Source of the DNA: Nitzschia sp. DOCU1
Taxonomy: Eukaryota > Bacillariophyta > Bacillariophyceae > Bacillariales > Bacillariaceae
DNA: 64,000 bases
Direction of reading: 5' to 3'
NCBI GenBank assembly: GCA_951394045.1
Contig: OX595986.1
Span: 620,001 to 684,000 of the forward strand
Shown in pieces: positions 8,350-18,024 of the stretch. Position numbers and translations under genes: made by a program. Position 1 is the stretch's first letter. The number at the start of each line of letters is the position of its first letter. The notes beneath the pieces were generated by a model. That model worked only from the letters and a program-made list of their open reading frames with translations, was not told the origin of the DNA and did not search any database.

Positions 8350-9651
8350 TTACGGCAATATTCGACTCGAGAGAGCTCGACCTGCCCATTCTAGTCCGCT
8401 TCCAACCACAAAAAAGTACAAAAACGTGATTGCATGCCACCCAGAAACGGCGACAAACCACAAGGGCCAGGTTCGGTCTACTTGGAAATTAGCTGCCCAT
8501 CCCGGGATAACGGTGCCAGACGGCAAATTGGGTTTGCCATTCTTTGTCTGACCCTTCCGAAGGACTTTGAGGGAAGCGGGGAGTTCTCGGAACAAAGTAA
8601 GAAAGGCAAGGCTGGCGCCGAGTGGTACAGATGGAGTTCCCGCAGAGTTCAAGACTCGCTCCTTTATGAACGTGGCCAGCAGTAAAATGTGGGGAGCAAG
8701 CAACGTTGCAGCACACGCGAAAAGTGCCGCTGGATAACCTAAAAGTTTTGGCAACGTCCTTTTCTCTGATCGGGTGATCTTGTCCGTATGCTTCCCCATA
8801 ATCACTCCTAACGCTGCCAAGCCGAATTGGGCTGTGGCGAGGTTGGTAAAGAGGCCAGCAACGCCCTCAAAAGGTGCTCCAGCCGCTACAGCGCCATAGC
8901 CCGCCATTAAAGGCCCCCAGACCATGTAGATCGAAACTTCTCCCAGAGCCAGAGGCTTGAATAGAACTGTGTACAAAAACAGCGCCGACAACCCCCATGG
9001 TCCCGCTGGCCCGACAACAGTATTTTGCAATGCCAGGGTAAGCACGGCACCGGGCAAGGCGACAAGCCCCATGAGGCGAAGGAACTCTGGTTTGGTCATG
9101 AATCCTTGTTTCAAAGCATGACAGCCGTAATCTGTTCGAAAGCTGTCTGTAGCTCTATCGTCGCCCTCCAGATCTTGCCAATCGTTGACCAAATTGTGAA
9201 ACGCATGCCATGACAAGACATTGATCGTCCACAAGAAGGCTAGGCCAGGATTCAGTGCCATTCCTGATTGTCCGGTTGCTGATCGAATGGCTCCCCTTAG
9301 AATAAGTGGCCCGAGGCCCGACAAAAGAGTCAAGTGAAGCACGGAGGATCGGGACACAATGGCAATGCGTTTGGCGCGTGGGAGGCTATCGAATTGCTCC
9401 TTGGTATCCACAGAAATCGGCACCTCTAGAATATCTTTCCAAGAAGGATCAAATGCTTCATTTTCAGTATTGGTATCGGTGGTTGCCCCAGAAGCAACAC
9501 TGTGAAGAACCGAGACCCTTGCGACAGAGCGGAACAATGATCGCGGAGTCAACAGAAGCCGCTGTGAAGGATACTCTCCTGCGAATCCCTCTGCTCCACG
9601 CAGTCTCAGGAGCGACAAAATAAGAATGGCTGCCGAGTCCCTCAATTTCAT
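8350..9651 (-). CDS. UbiA-family prenyltransferase (MenA-like), plastid-targeted
   Basis: A 433-residue polytopic membrane protein. The first aspartate-rich motif is N-D-W-Q-D-L-E-G-D-D at residues 156-165. The second conserved region, G-K-H-T-D-K-I..K-R-T-L-P (286-301), is like the one in the MenA-like branch. These enzymes transfer an isoprenoid chain to an aromatic acceptor in a membrane, for example 1,4-dihydroxy-2-naphthoate on the way to phylloquinone or menaquinone. Residues 1-23 are a signal peptide ending A-E-G-F-A-G, a diatom plastid-type cleavage site. The substrate is not decided by the sequence. The second motif has only one clear Asp, so a specialised or divergent member is possible. 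Confidence 0.82.
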   Translation of the reverse strand: MKLRDSAAILILSLLRLRGAEGFAGEYPSQRLLLTPRSLFRSVARVSVLHSVASGATTDTNTENEAFDPSWKDILEVPISVDTKEQFDSLPRAKRIAIVSRSSVLHLTLLSGLGPLILRGAIRSATGQSGMALNPGLAFLWTINVLSWHAFHNLVNDWQDLEGDDRATDSFRTDYGCHALKQGFMTKPEFLRLMGLVALPGAVLTLALQNTVVGPAGPWGLSALFLYTVLFKPLALGEVSIYMVWGPLMAGYGAVAAGAPFEGVAGLFTNLATAQFGLAALGVIMGKHTDKITRSEKRTLPKLLGYPAALFACAATLLAPHILLLATFIKERVLNSAGTPSVPLGASLAFLTLFRELPASLKVLRKGQTKNGKPNLPSGTVIPGWAANFQVDRTWPLWFVAVSGWHAITFLYFFVVGSGLEWAGRALSSRILP

Positions 9652-10202
9652 CTTCTTTTATGGTAAGGTGAATGACTATCGTTTGGAGTTGACGGCCTTC
9701 GTATCATCGTCGTCGTCTTTGTCATCGTTCTGTGCTGACCTGAGCTCTTTTTCTCGGCGTCGGCATCGAATCCAACCAGCGAGATCCTCTCTAGGTCGAA
9801 AAATAAAAGGCGGCGTGTCGGACTTTCTACCGCGCTGACGTCAGAATTTAAAGTCGACCGGGTCGAATCCGACGGTCGGTGGTAGTACCACTAGCCCCAC
9901 GACACCAACTCTCTACTCTACTAGCCAAAGAAATCCATCTGTAGTCGGCGTTATCATGGTGCCACGCAGTGCCTCAAGGTCTAGCTACTTGGTTGTACCG
10001 TAGCTTCTGCCATCCAATACCTACCTAACGTACAAGCAACTGCAGAAGGGTGGTTCCAAGTCTGGTTCTTGTCGTAGTGAAGATGAGGCCAGGCTTTCCT
10101 CGAGAGCAGAAAGGGATCGACGGAACAAAAAGTACTATGCCAACTACTAAGCCTTGATAAAAATATGGTACAAGTGTTCTTTTACATATTTAGATCAGTT
10201 CA
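9652..10202. promoter_or_regulatory. intergenic region with a TGACGTCA palindrome upstream of the UbiA gene
   Basis: A perfect CRE-type palindrome TGACGTCA is at 9836-9843, about 190 bp upstream of the UbiA start. The region also holds GGTAGTACCACTAG, one of many CTAC/GTAG-rich palindromic patches in this window's intergenic DNA. The distal half should be the 3' UTR of the Erv46 gene. Function of the motif is inference. Confidence 0.35.
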
Positions 10203-11774
10203 TCATCGCGGGGTGGACGACTTCCGGCGAGAATCGCGTTCGTACAGACATGAGTCTACCCATCGCACCATTGTCAGGACGCCACCAATGGTCGCCATGA
10301 GCCGGATGAGCAAGTGCGTAAACGGAACAGAATTTTTCCGAATCTCCACAGCAAATGGATAAATCTCGTAAATGAAAAACACACCCGGTAGTACGGCGTT
10401 TTGATGCTTGTGATGATCGTGGCTATCGTGACTGCCGGAATGGCCGGCATTGACTGCCACTTTGTTGGGATCCTCTGTATCTTTGTGATGATCTTCCAAC
10501 AGTTCAGTCATTAATGGCATGTATCGTTCGGTGAAAAAGTAGCGATTGGTTTCCAATTTCATTTGCTTTCGCTTCTTGATATCATCCGGTACGTTGATAG
10601 GAATCGCATCGCTTCCAACATAGGTCGTTGGGACAATCTTGATGAAATACTGAAAGAGCCCTGTGGTGCCCGTGCCTTCCGTGACAATCTTGGTAACTCC
10701 ATTGAGAGGTTCCGAGCCATCTGCTGGGCCAAAGCTCAACTGGTGAATGATATGTGAGGCATTGAAATTAGGGGCATCTTCTGGCAAATAGGTATGGATA
10801 TGCCGCCCGTCTCGTTCAATGCCTTCACCCATGGCGATATGAAAGTTCCCACTAACTCGATTCAAAGTCATGTAACCTGCAAGATTGCACCCTTGCCCTT
10901 TTGTCATTCGTTTAGGTTCTTGCTTGTCTCTACCTTCCCGAATGCATTGCTCCGCTGTATATTTGAGGAGATCGGATTTCCACCGCTTCTTGCTATACGC
11001 CAACAAGACTTCATCACAAGTCTGACAACATTGATCATCCGTTTCTTGAGCACCATAACAAGGCCCGCAGTAATCCTCTGGCAATTCGCTTTTGAGAACT
11101 TGTTCTTTCTGTTCTTGTTGCTGCCGATGTTTGTTCAGTTCTGCATCAATCTCGTTCTTGGAGAAGATTTTACCGTTCAAATGCAACTGCCTCTTTTTGA
11201 GCGTATCTTCAATATCCAGTTGAGAATCGCCCGCAATGTCGATAACATCGAGATGCAAATCTTCGCACGCTAGCCCTGGAAAGGTAATGTTGAGATTGAC
11301 TCTCATCATTTTCCCGAGACTTGTATCGACAAAGGTTTGGGAAAGTTCGGCTCCATTTTGACTCGACCAAGCAATAATCTCCGCTAGACAAAGTATAGCG
11401 ATCAGTACACCGGCGACTAGCGACATGATGCCTCCGCCTTTGGTTTGAACGATAAATTCTCGATCGACCTTGGGGAATAAAATGTCTAAACGCTCCACCA
11501 CCTTTCGATCGGGGCCTTTGCCGTATTTGCCATTTGAATCATCACCCAAGCCGTTGCCGTAGGACGCTGTAGGAGCGGCAGTTCTACGACGCAATCCGGC
11601 ATCGGCCGAAGGAGTACTAGCTGTTGCCCCGGCGCCACCATAGGCGGGATAGTCAAAAGACGGGCCATTGCCGCCGGGGGCAGCAGCAGGAGAGGGACCA
11701 CCACCGTAGCCGTAAGCACTTCCGGCCCCATAACCCCCATTGCCATTGCTGCTATATCCACCATATGACGACAT
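10203..11774 (-). CDS. Erv46/ERGIC3-type COPII vesicle cargo-receptor subunit
   Basis: A 523-residue protein of the Erv41/Erv46 family, which cycles between ER and Golgi and binds cargo. After a Gly/Tyr/Ser/Ala-rich disordered N-terminus (about 1-85) comes the conserved L-D-I-L-F-P-K. A membrane segment follows at about 113-136. A large lumenal domain contains the Cys-rich signature C-G-P-C-Y-G-A..C-C-Q-T-C-D-E-V and the H-I-I-H-Q-L-S-F-G motif. A second membrane segment lies near the end (about 485-505), followed by a short cytosolic tail. The Cys-rich region favours Erv46/ERGIC3 over Erv41. A His-rich insertion (H-S-G-S-H-D-S-H-D-H-H-K-H) in the late lumenal region is unusual. Confidence 0.9.
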   Translation of the reverse strand: MSSYGGYSSNGNGGYGAGSAYGYGGGPSPAAAPGGNGPSFDYPAYGGAGATASTPSADAGLRRRTAAPTASYGNGLGDDSNGKYGKGPDRKVVERLDILFPKVDREFIVQTKGGGIMSLVAGVLIAILCLAEIIAWSSQNGAELSQTFVDTSLGKMMRVNLNITFPGLACEDLHLDVIDIAGDSQLDIEDTLKKRQLHLNGKIFSKNEIDAELNKHRQQQEQKEQVLKSELPEDYCGPCYGAQETDDQCCQTCDEVLLAYSKKRWKSDLLKYTAEQCIREGRDKQEPKRMTKGQGCNLAGYMTLNRVSGNFHIAMGEGIERDGRHIHTYLPEDAPNFNASHIIHQLSFGPADGSEPLNGVTKIVTEGTGTTGLFQYFIKIVPTTYVGSDAIPINVPDDIKKRKQMKLETNRYFFTERYMPLMTELLEDHHKDTEDPNKVAVNAGHSGSHDSHDHHKHQNAVLPGVFFIYEIYPFAVEIRKNSVPFTHLLIRLMATIGGVLTMVRWVDSCLYERDSRRKSSTPR

Positions 11775-12656
11775 GGTGGGATCACTGCATCAGCTGGTGG
11801 ACGAGACAATAAGACGAGAAGGCCGCCCCTGAAATGGATTGGTTTGGAGAGTTGTGAGAGAGGCGATCAATATAAGGGTTTTATGACCGTTGCTGTCCTT
11901 GCTTTTGAGGGGTGAAGAAACATTTTATGAATTGTGTACGTAGTCTACATCTACCCCTTATGACACCAGTGGTTGGAGTTTGCCTGCCGCCGATAGAGTC
12001 CCAACGCATACTTCGACAACGAGGGTGCGCCATACAGAAGACGGCGTTGTGGCCCACGCACCAGATGTTTTGACGTTCTCAGAAACGCTATACTGCGGCT
12101 GCTACAGTAGCTAGAGGTAGAGCAGCTATAGCACAGTATGTAGTGGCACGACGCTTTCAAGTTTCTATTAACTGCTGTTAAAGAAAGGGCCTACTAGCTG
12201 CTAGTCTGTAGAAGAGTTGAACTACTACTAGCTACAGGTAGTAGTACCAGGAGAATCAAAATGTCGGCGGCATGGGGCATAGCTAATGCACCTCTACTAG
12301 TAGGAAGAGTAGTGCCTGCACGCACGATACCGAGAGAGTTGTCTAAGATCCTAAGTGGCACATTGTGCTTTTGCAACGTTTCTAAAGTAAAGTGAGTCGC
12401 CCTGCCTATTATTTGCCGTCGGACAGACAGGGGCTACTAAAATGATGGCAACGTAACACTATAACAGCATAAATGGAAATATCCCGGTAATCCTACAGCA
12501 ACTTGTCATTACAGATCCTTATGTTGACTAAGCCAGCCAGTAACACGAGCTACATTGTGAGCTTCCAGTTAATTCATCAAAAAACAAACGGCGCCTCTGT
12601 ATCACACCATCGTTCAAAGGCTTTTGTCGCTCCATTTTAGCAGGAATATCGCTCCC
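11775..12656. other. long gene-poor stretch with CTAC/GTAG-rich palindromic patches
   Basis: About 880 bp between the Erv46 start and the acyl carrier protein stop. Short inverted patches such as CTACTAGCTGCTAG and ACTACTAGCTACAGGTAGTAG occur between 12190 and 12310. Open frames are short, without family resemblance. I saw no tRNA-like A and B boxes. Confidence 0.5.
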
Positions 12657-13025
12657 TTATTTGGCCATTGGATGTGATGTAATGTATTCAACCGCATCCT
12701 CAATCGAAGCAATCTTATCCGCTTCCGCATCTGGAATCTCAATGGCAAATTCGTCCTCAATGGCCATGACTACTTCCACCACATCCAACGAATCCAAACC
12801 CAAATCGTCGGTGAACTTGACCTTTGGAGTCACCTTGCTTCCGTCAACTTGATCAAAGTTCTTGACCACGTTGATGATACGCTCCGTGACATCGGCGGGG
12901 TCCAAAAATGTCGAGGCGGCAAACGTTCGGATCGTCTGGGGTTGTCGCAACGCCGACAGCGCGGTGCTGTTGGTGACGGCGCGGACGGCAAATCGGGAAG
13001 CGAGAACACGGCCGGCAGAGAACAT
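12657..13025 (-). CDS. mitochondrial acyl carrier protein
   Basis: A 122-residue protein. Residues 1-37 are Arg-, Ser- and Ala-rich without acidic residues (M-F-S-A-G-R-V-L-A-S-R-F), a typical mitochondrial pre-sequence. The rest is an ACP domain with the phosphopantetheine site in D-L-G-L-D-S-L-D-V-V-E (Ser79) and the acidic helix E-D-E-F-A-I-E-I-P. It carries growing acyl chains for mitochondrial fatty acid and lipoate synthesis. In other eukaryotes it is also a subunit of respiratory complex I and of Fe-S assembly. Length and motif order match the family with no gaps. Confidence 0.93.
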   Translation of the reverse strand: MFSAGRVLASRFAVRAVTNSTALSALRQPQTIRTFAASTFLDPADVTERIINVVKNFDQVDGSKVTPKVKFTDDLGLDSLDVVEVVMAIEDEFAIEIPDAEADKIASIEDAVEYITSHPMAK

Positions 13026-14298
13026 GGTGACTAGCAGCAGCGTAGTGATGAAAGAGAGAAAAGCAAGGGAAAACGTGAGAGACTCGCAACTCTAGAGAAA
13101 AAATGAGGTGAAGGATCCACCATGATGATGTGCACGAGAAAGGCGAATCCCGACGATGACAGACGATGACGATGCAATCAGCACAACCGACCGACCAGGC
13201 GGCGGTCGCTGAAAGAATGGATCCATCGCTTCTTCATCTTTCACATGCCGATTATAACGATGAATCTGACAGATCTCTATATCTTAGCACTTGTCAACAT
13301 TTCGTACCTTGGGGTGAGAAATTCAAAGCAATCAAAGGAAGTAAGGGAATGAACCTGTTTCTTGTTTCTCTCGCGGTGGTGTGGTGCGGTGGTCGGCGGC
13401 GCCGACGAAGAAGATCCTCCCGATCGCAGACCGACCGATGACGTCCAGAACACAACTGTGCCGGCAGGCGCGCGAGGCCGACAGGCCACAAAATGATGAT
13501 GCGAGGTCTAGATCGACTCAGACGACTAATCAGTGAAAGGTTGGTGATCTTTGAGAATGACGCGAAGGTTTCGCTTTGGGGAGAGAGATTGTTCATGTTA
13601 AATCTTGGTCACACCTGAATTAACAGAACGAACTCCTTGGTCGTGAGGCTTATAGAACTTACCTACCATCCATGACCTTTCTCGTCGCATTAATAGCCAT
13701 ATATGTTCGCAAGATCTGCCATAATCAATTTTGGGCCTTTTGAAGGACAAGAGGTCGAGGAGAACGGAAATCGCTATCAAGAATATAGCGCTACGTATCC
13801 TTGGCCGTAAAGCATAGCATACAGTCCACTTCTGCGGCAAGAAGTCCTCTGGCTTCACGGGAGCGCGCGAGGGTAAACTTTCGGCGCCTTCTTGATAAGA
13901 AGAGCTCTCCCCGGGAAAAAGGGTGCACGAGCGAGTATTCTTGAAATCGAAGAGGCATCTTCTTCTCACTTTAGGATGACCTATTCTGCAAAACAGGCAA
14001 GAAAGACATCCCACAAAAAATAAAAGCAACATTGGATTGCCTTCGTCAAACAAGAGTTCATCAAATCGATGCTTGTATTGTCGTGAGTGGAGTGTAGCCC
14101 TCGCAGAGCTGGAACAGTTGCATTTTCGTCTAGACGATTTTGCGTTCACAGCCTAAAAGCGCTGAATCGGTTTTGGATGCTTTCTCACTTTGCGTTGAAA
14201 TCGATTTAGATCACGCATTTTCTTTCTAATATAAAGAGATTCCAGAAAAATCAATTTTCGTTTCATTAATAATAAAACCTCAAGAAGAACCAGCCATC
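13026..14298. other. divergent intergenic region, no supported gene
   Basis: About 1.27 kb between the start of the acyl carrier protein gene (-) and the start of the SET-domain gene (+), so both promoters should lie here. A 183-codon open frame on the minus strand (13598-14149) begins with GTG, lacks family resemblance and was not accepted. A/T-rich sequence at 14220-14280 may be the SET gene's core promoter and 5' UTR. Confidence 0.5.
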
Positions 14299-15831
14299 AT
14301 GCCTACTTTTATCGAAACAAGAGCCAACGTGAAGATTCAGGAGAGCACGGATCATGGAAAGACCCTGATTGCAACCAAACGTTTGGCCCCCCAGCCCCCG
14401 TTCGGCCTCCATGTATTTACGGAAGAAGCTTTACTTGTAATGCCCACGAGAGGAAGCGAAGCCGATCAGTCGGGGGAACCGCCTGAAATCCTGGAGCCTG
14501 GCCCACAAATGTGGACCGACTGGTATACCTACTGCCAGCAGCCGGAAGAAATCCGTCTACGTGTCCTGAGTTTATACAAGGACATGGACTGCCCCCATGC
14601 GGCCGCCATCCGGAAGTATCTGATCCAAAAGTACGAAGAATGTCACGAAGAGAAACGAGACGACGACTTTGATAAGGGTATTCTTTGCCGTATCGAAGAG
14701 TTTGTCCAGTTTACCATGGTAATTCGTTTCAATTCCGTTGAGCTCTACCCACCAAGCGCTGATGGTTCGGGCCCCGGTTGCAATTATGGACATGGCTTAT
14801 TTGAGACAGCCTGCCGTATGAACCATTCCTGCAGGCCCAATTGCGTTTGGATTACGTCCCAGGATGGACGTGCAAAGGAAGTCCGTGCCATCGTGGCGAT
14901 TGAAGAGGGTGACGAGCTCACAATCGATTATGTGGGCGAGTCTCTGGAGCCGACCCCTCAGCGAAGAAGAGAACTATTGCTAACGAAAGGGTTCATGTGC
15001 CAGTGTGGTCGTTGCTCCGCGGAGCATGATGACACCAGGCGTTTCCGTTGTGTCACGCACCAAGAATCTGGGTGCTCTGGTGCTCACTTTCTCGTGCAGC
15101 CGGACCTCTCCATCGAGCCCAGGTTACGGCAGTGTGATCAATGTGGATCTGTAGCCTCACAGTGCTACATTGATAGCATGCTCACAAAGGAGCTAGAGCT
15201 TGTGGAAGAGATCAATTCTCTGAACAACGAAGACTTTGGTAAAGAAGGCAGCGCCGAGAGAATTGAGCGCCTGGATCCTCCTCATCAGCTTCACTGTTTA
15301 GCCGATAAATGCTATGAACTCCAAGGTGAGCTTTTCTCTGGACGCGGAGAATACAAGTCTGCGGCAGAAGCATACGCAAAGCAGCTAAAATGCAGAACCG
15401 CAATTCTTGGTGACAACTACCATAGTCAGGCTTCTGCATTTTGCTGCGAACGCCTTGGAGATGCCCTGCGGCATGTGCACTTGCAAGAAGCAGAAGAGGC
15501 CTACAAGAGAACCGTTCGCTCCATCCAACTCATGCGGGGCGGCATTGCTGATCCGTACTCCAAGTGCGCTATAGAGAAGCTAATGGATGTACAATGCCGC
15601 AAGGCTCGGACGGCGCCGGAAGAGTTGCCGCAGTTGGATGTTTTAGACGGAATCATTTCAACCGTGCCAGGAGCTGGCGAGTGTCCAACTTCGCCATGTG
15701 ATTTATGTGGAAACCCTTCGCAGGTGTATGATAAGCGTGGGGGGCACACGTACCAGTACTGCTGCGAGCAACACAAGGAGCTCCATTTTCCTCTGATCAA
15801 CCTCGGCGAAGAAGCAAAAGTCGACGCTTAA
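14299..15831 (+). CDS. SET-domain protein methyltransferase, SMYD-like
   Basis: A 510-residue protein starting at the ATG at 14299. The SET core carries N-H-S-C-R-P-N (175-181, cofactor and knot motif) and G-D-E-L-T-I-D-Y (204-211, with the catalytic-channel Tyr). A post-SET cysteine cluster C-Q-C-G-R-C follows (234-239). Further Cys pairs are at about 248-280. A helical region at about 330-450 resembles the TPR-like C-terminal domain of SMYD proteins. A last zinc-binding-looking cluster (C-D-L-C-G..Y-C-C-E-Q-H) is near 470-500. There is no MYND finger in the usual position inside the SET domain. Substrate, histone or other, is not evident. Confidence 0.87.
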   Translation: MPTFIETRANVKIQESTDHGKTLIATKRLAPQPPFGLHVFTEEALLVMPTRGSEADQSGEPPEILEPGPQMWTDWYTYCQQPEEIRLRVLSLYKDMDCPHAAAIRKYLIQKYEECHEEKRDDDFDKGILCRIEEFVQFTMVIRFNSVELYPPSADGSGPGCNYGHGLFETACRMNHSCRPNCVWITSQDGRAKEVRAIVAIEEGDELTIDYVGESLEPTPQRRRELLLTKGFMCQCGRCSAEHDDTRRFRCVTHQESGCSGAHFLVQPDLSIEPRLRQCDQCGSVASQCYIDSMLTKELELVEEINSLNNEDFGKEGSAERIERLDPPHQLHCLADKCYELQGELFSGRGEYKSAAEAYAKQLKCRTAILGDNYHSQASAFCCERLGDALRHVHLQEAEEAYKRTVRSIQLMRGGIADPYSKCAIEKLMDVQCRKARTAPEELPQLDVLDGIISTVPGAGECPTSPCDLCGNPSQVYDKRGGHTYQYCCEQHKELHFPLINLGEEAKVDA

Positions 15832-16047
15832 CTGGACGATCGGCATTTTATATTTTTGCGTTTGTGGAGAAGTTACTGCCCTTGCGTTTGCACTAAACGA
15901 AAAGGCCACGTTCTTTGAAGCCTACTATGCTTTAACAATAATTCATAGATAGATACTACCCTTGAACATTCACTGCAATCACTTCCTACAATACTATGAG
16001 CAGATTAATATAAATACAGCTAGAATCGGATGTTCACGGAAGAGTGT
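15832..16047. other. convergent intergenic spacer
   Basis: About 216 bp between the SET gene (+) and the DUF760 gene (-). A/T-rich, presumably both 3' ends; nothing else seen. Confidence 0.4.
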
Positions 16048-17460
16048 CTACTCAAGGGTGCCGTCCAGACCAGGTTCGAAGTTATCGTCCAAAGCTTTCA
16101 TCATACTTTTCTTCATTTCTTCTCGTACTTCCAATTCGCGCAGGTTGTATCCAACCGCTAGCTGCCACATACATAGTTGTGCCATGGCTTCGCCCGATTG
16201 TTCAGTAACCGTATTGGGGCCAATTTTACCATCGCCAATGCCGCCGAGCACTGCTTGGACGAGTCCCTTCATGCAAACCAGCACATCTTGGCTCATCGTG
16301 TTGGTCAGGGATCTCAATTCTTGAGCTGGAAGAGTTCGAATGTACAAGAGCAAGTCTTTGCGCAAGGCTTCTTCCTTTTCTTCTTTTCGCTGCACAAGCT
16401 CTTCCTTTAGCTTGGAAACCTCCGACCTGAGCTCGGACATGTAGGCGGCAGCGTCAACTTCAATCTCGACTCCTTCACCAGATGAGGAGGAACCAGACGA
16501 GTCCTCACTGGCCGATGGTCGACCGGCACTACCAAACAAGTTGGATCCTACGTATCTCACCTTGATCTTTCCTTTGATCTTGCCAGACTTGATAGGATCT
16601 TCCTCCAAATCCAAATCGTCCGCAGCACCACTAAGTAGCAAGTTGGAGGAAGTGGCTCCGTTCGTCACGCCCAGGGACTGAGACAGACTTAATCTATAAT
16701 CAGCATTCTTGAGCATGTAGCCAGTCATTTGCAATTGGAACATTAGGGACGCCAGGCGTTGCCCCGTAGTTATGGTGGTGGTATCAAACGCCATTTTGGG
16801 GAGACTACCAATCAGCCCGAGAACCGTGGTGCGTACCGCATCCTGGACTCGGGGGCTAGCCGAGGCCGTAAACTTGGAAATAAGTTCCGAGGGACTAAGT
16901 TTCGATACGACCTGCATGTATGGATTCTTGGCCAAAGCTGCGGCCGATGGCTCTCCGCCGGGCCCAAAGAGGGACGGTGGCCCTGACGCCCCAAACGCTC
17001 CCACCAGAGCAGAGGATTCGCCGGGCTTGGGCAATTTTTCCAAGCTTCCAGCCTCGTCACCACTCATTTCTTCAAGCGTGTTGCCCAAAGTAGCGTCGTC
17101 CTCGGCTGTATCAGGGGAATCGTAGGAAATAGGAAGACTCGCCTCACTCATGTATTCCCGCGCCCGCTTCAAGTTTTCGGATTCCTTCTTGGGAGTCAAA
17201 AAGTCGCTAATTCCTCCGTCGTCGTCATCATCATCGTTTGGAGGCGGCTTGGGACGATCATCTCCGATTGACGAATAAAGCTGGCCTAGACGCCGCACAC
17301 GTTGGACATCTTGGGGGTACCGCGTTGACGCCGCAAACGAAGACGAAGGTTGAAAGGCCCTTATGTGCGTCCTTGGGCTAATCTGCACCAATGCAACAAA
17401 GGCCAGCCCCGAATACATCAAGGGCCGACGAAACGAGCCGCTGTTTCTGCTGGAAGACAT
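16048..17460 (-). CDS. plastid protein with two DUF760-like domains
   Basis: A 470-residue protein. The ATG at 17460 is chosen because from there residues 1-35 form a signal peptide ending in R-A-F-Q, a diatom plastid cleavage motif. The longer frame up to 17655 begins with unrelated sequence. An acidic region (D-D-D-D-D-D-G-G) is followed by a first DUF760-type domain (Y-M-Q-V-V-S-K-L-S-P-S-E-L, then L-G-L-I-G-S-L-P, M-T-G-Y-M-L-K-N-A-D-Y-R-L). A second copy lies near the C-terminus (L-L-Y-I-R-T-L-P-A-Q-E-L, then W-Q-L-A-V-G-Y-N-L-R-E-L-E). A short coiled coil (E-L-R-S-E-V-S-K-L-K-E-E-L) precedes the second domain. DUF760 proteins are chloroplast proteins of unknown activity in plants; in Arabidopsis some are linked to protein turnover. 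Confidence 0.82.
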   Translation of the reverse strand: MSSSRNSGSFRRPLMYSGLAFVALVQISPRTHIRAFQPSSSFAASTRYPQDVQRVRRLGQLYSSIGDDRPKPPPNDDDDDDGGISDFLTPKKESENLKRAREYMSEASLPISYDSPDTAEDDATLGNTLEEMSGDEAGSLEKLPKPGESSALVGAFGASGPPSLFGPGGEPSAAALAKNPYMQVVSKLSPSELISKFTASASPRVQDAVRTTVLGLIGSLPKMAFDTTTITTGQRLASLMFQLQMTGYMLKNADYRLSLSQSLGVTNGATSSNLLLSGAADDLDLEEDPIKSGKIKGKIKVRYVGSNLFGSAGRPSASEDSSGSSSSGEGVEIEVDAAAYMSELRSEVSKLKEELVQRKEEKEEALRKDLLLYIRTLPAQELRSLTNTMSQDVLVCMKGLVQAVLGGIGDGKIGPNTVTEQSGEAMAQLCMWQLAVGYNLRELEVREEMKKSMMKALDDNFEPGLDGTLE

Positions 17461-18024
17461 GTTAGAAGCAAATTTGTAACATGGAGCTGTAATGAGGGAT
17501 TCCGCCTTGCAGTATTTTGCTCTCTCGTCACCGAAATGCATCAGCATCATCTTTTTGCCACACTTCCAAGAATTTCGTCTCCGGAGGGAGAGTGCCAGGT
17601 GGAAGCAATAGGTATCGTACGTACCAAAGACTTTGCTTACGTCATACATTTCCACGCGCGCCTATGATAACGCGAACTATATCTGCGGAAGAGAGATGGA
17701 ACGGCGATTGGGAAAGCACATACAATCGATATACATCATGTATAAAGTATTTGAATATTCTTTGCTAGTAAATATACAGGTCTGAAGCTCGGGAATATTC
17801 AACGACTCGGCGAAATAATTTTGGCGGTAAACGGCTCGTCACGGCAGAAGCGCACGCCCAGACAAGCAACGGCATTGCCTTACATTTATTACGGGAATCC
17901 GTTCCTTTCTTTTGCACTCCTTGTTGCTTGCCGTCGCTTGATAGTCCATCTCCTGTATTATCTTCCAGTTGGGGTGTTGATTCCTTGCCATTGAGGCAAC
18001 AAAGACTAGTCCTAGACAACTACA
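17461..18024. other. divergent intergenic region
   Basis: About 560 bp between two divergent gene starts, so it should contain both promoters. TTACGTCATA at about 17638-17647 is a CRE-like match upstream of the DUF760 gene. No gene seen. Confidence 0.45.

Noticed and set aside
9855..9885. GGGTCGAATCC resembling a tRNA B box
   Set aside because: No matching A box or acceptor stem at the required distance.
13598..14149. 183-codon open frame on the minus strand
   Set aside because: Begins with GTG, has no family resemblance, irregular composition and lies in a divergent promoter region.
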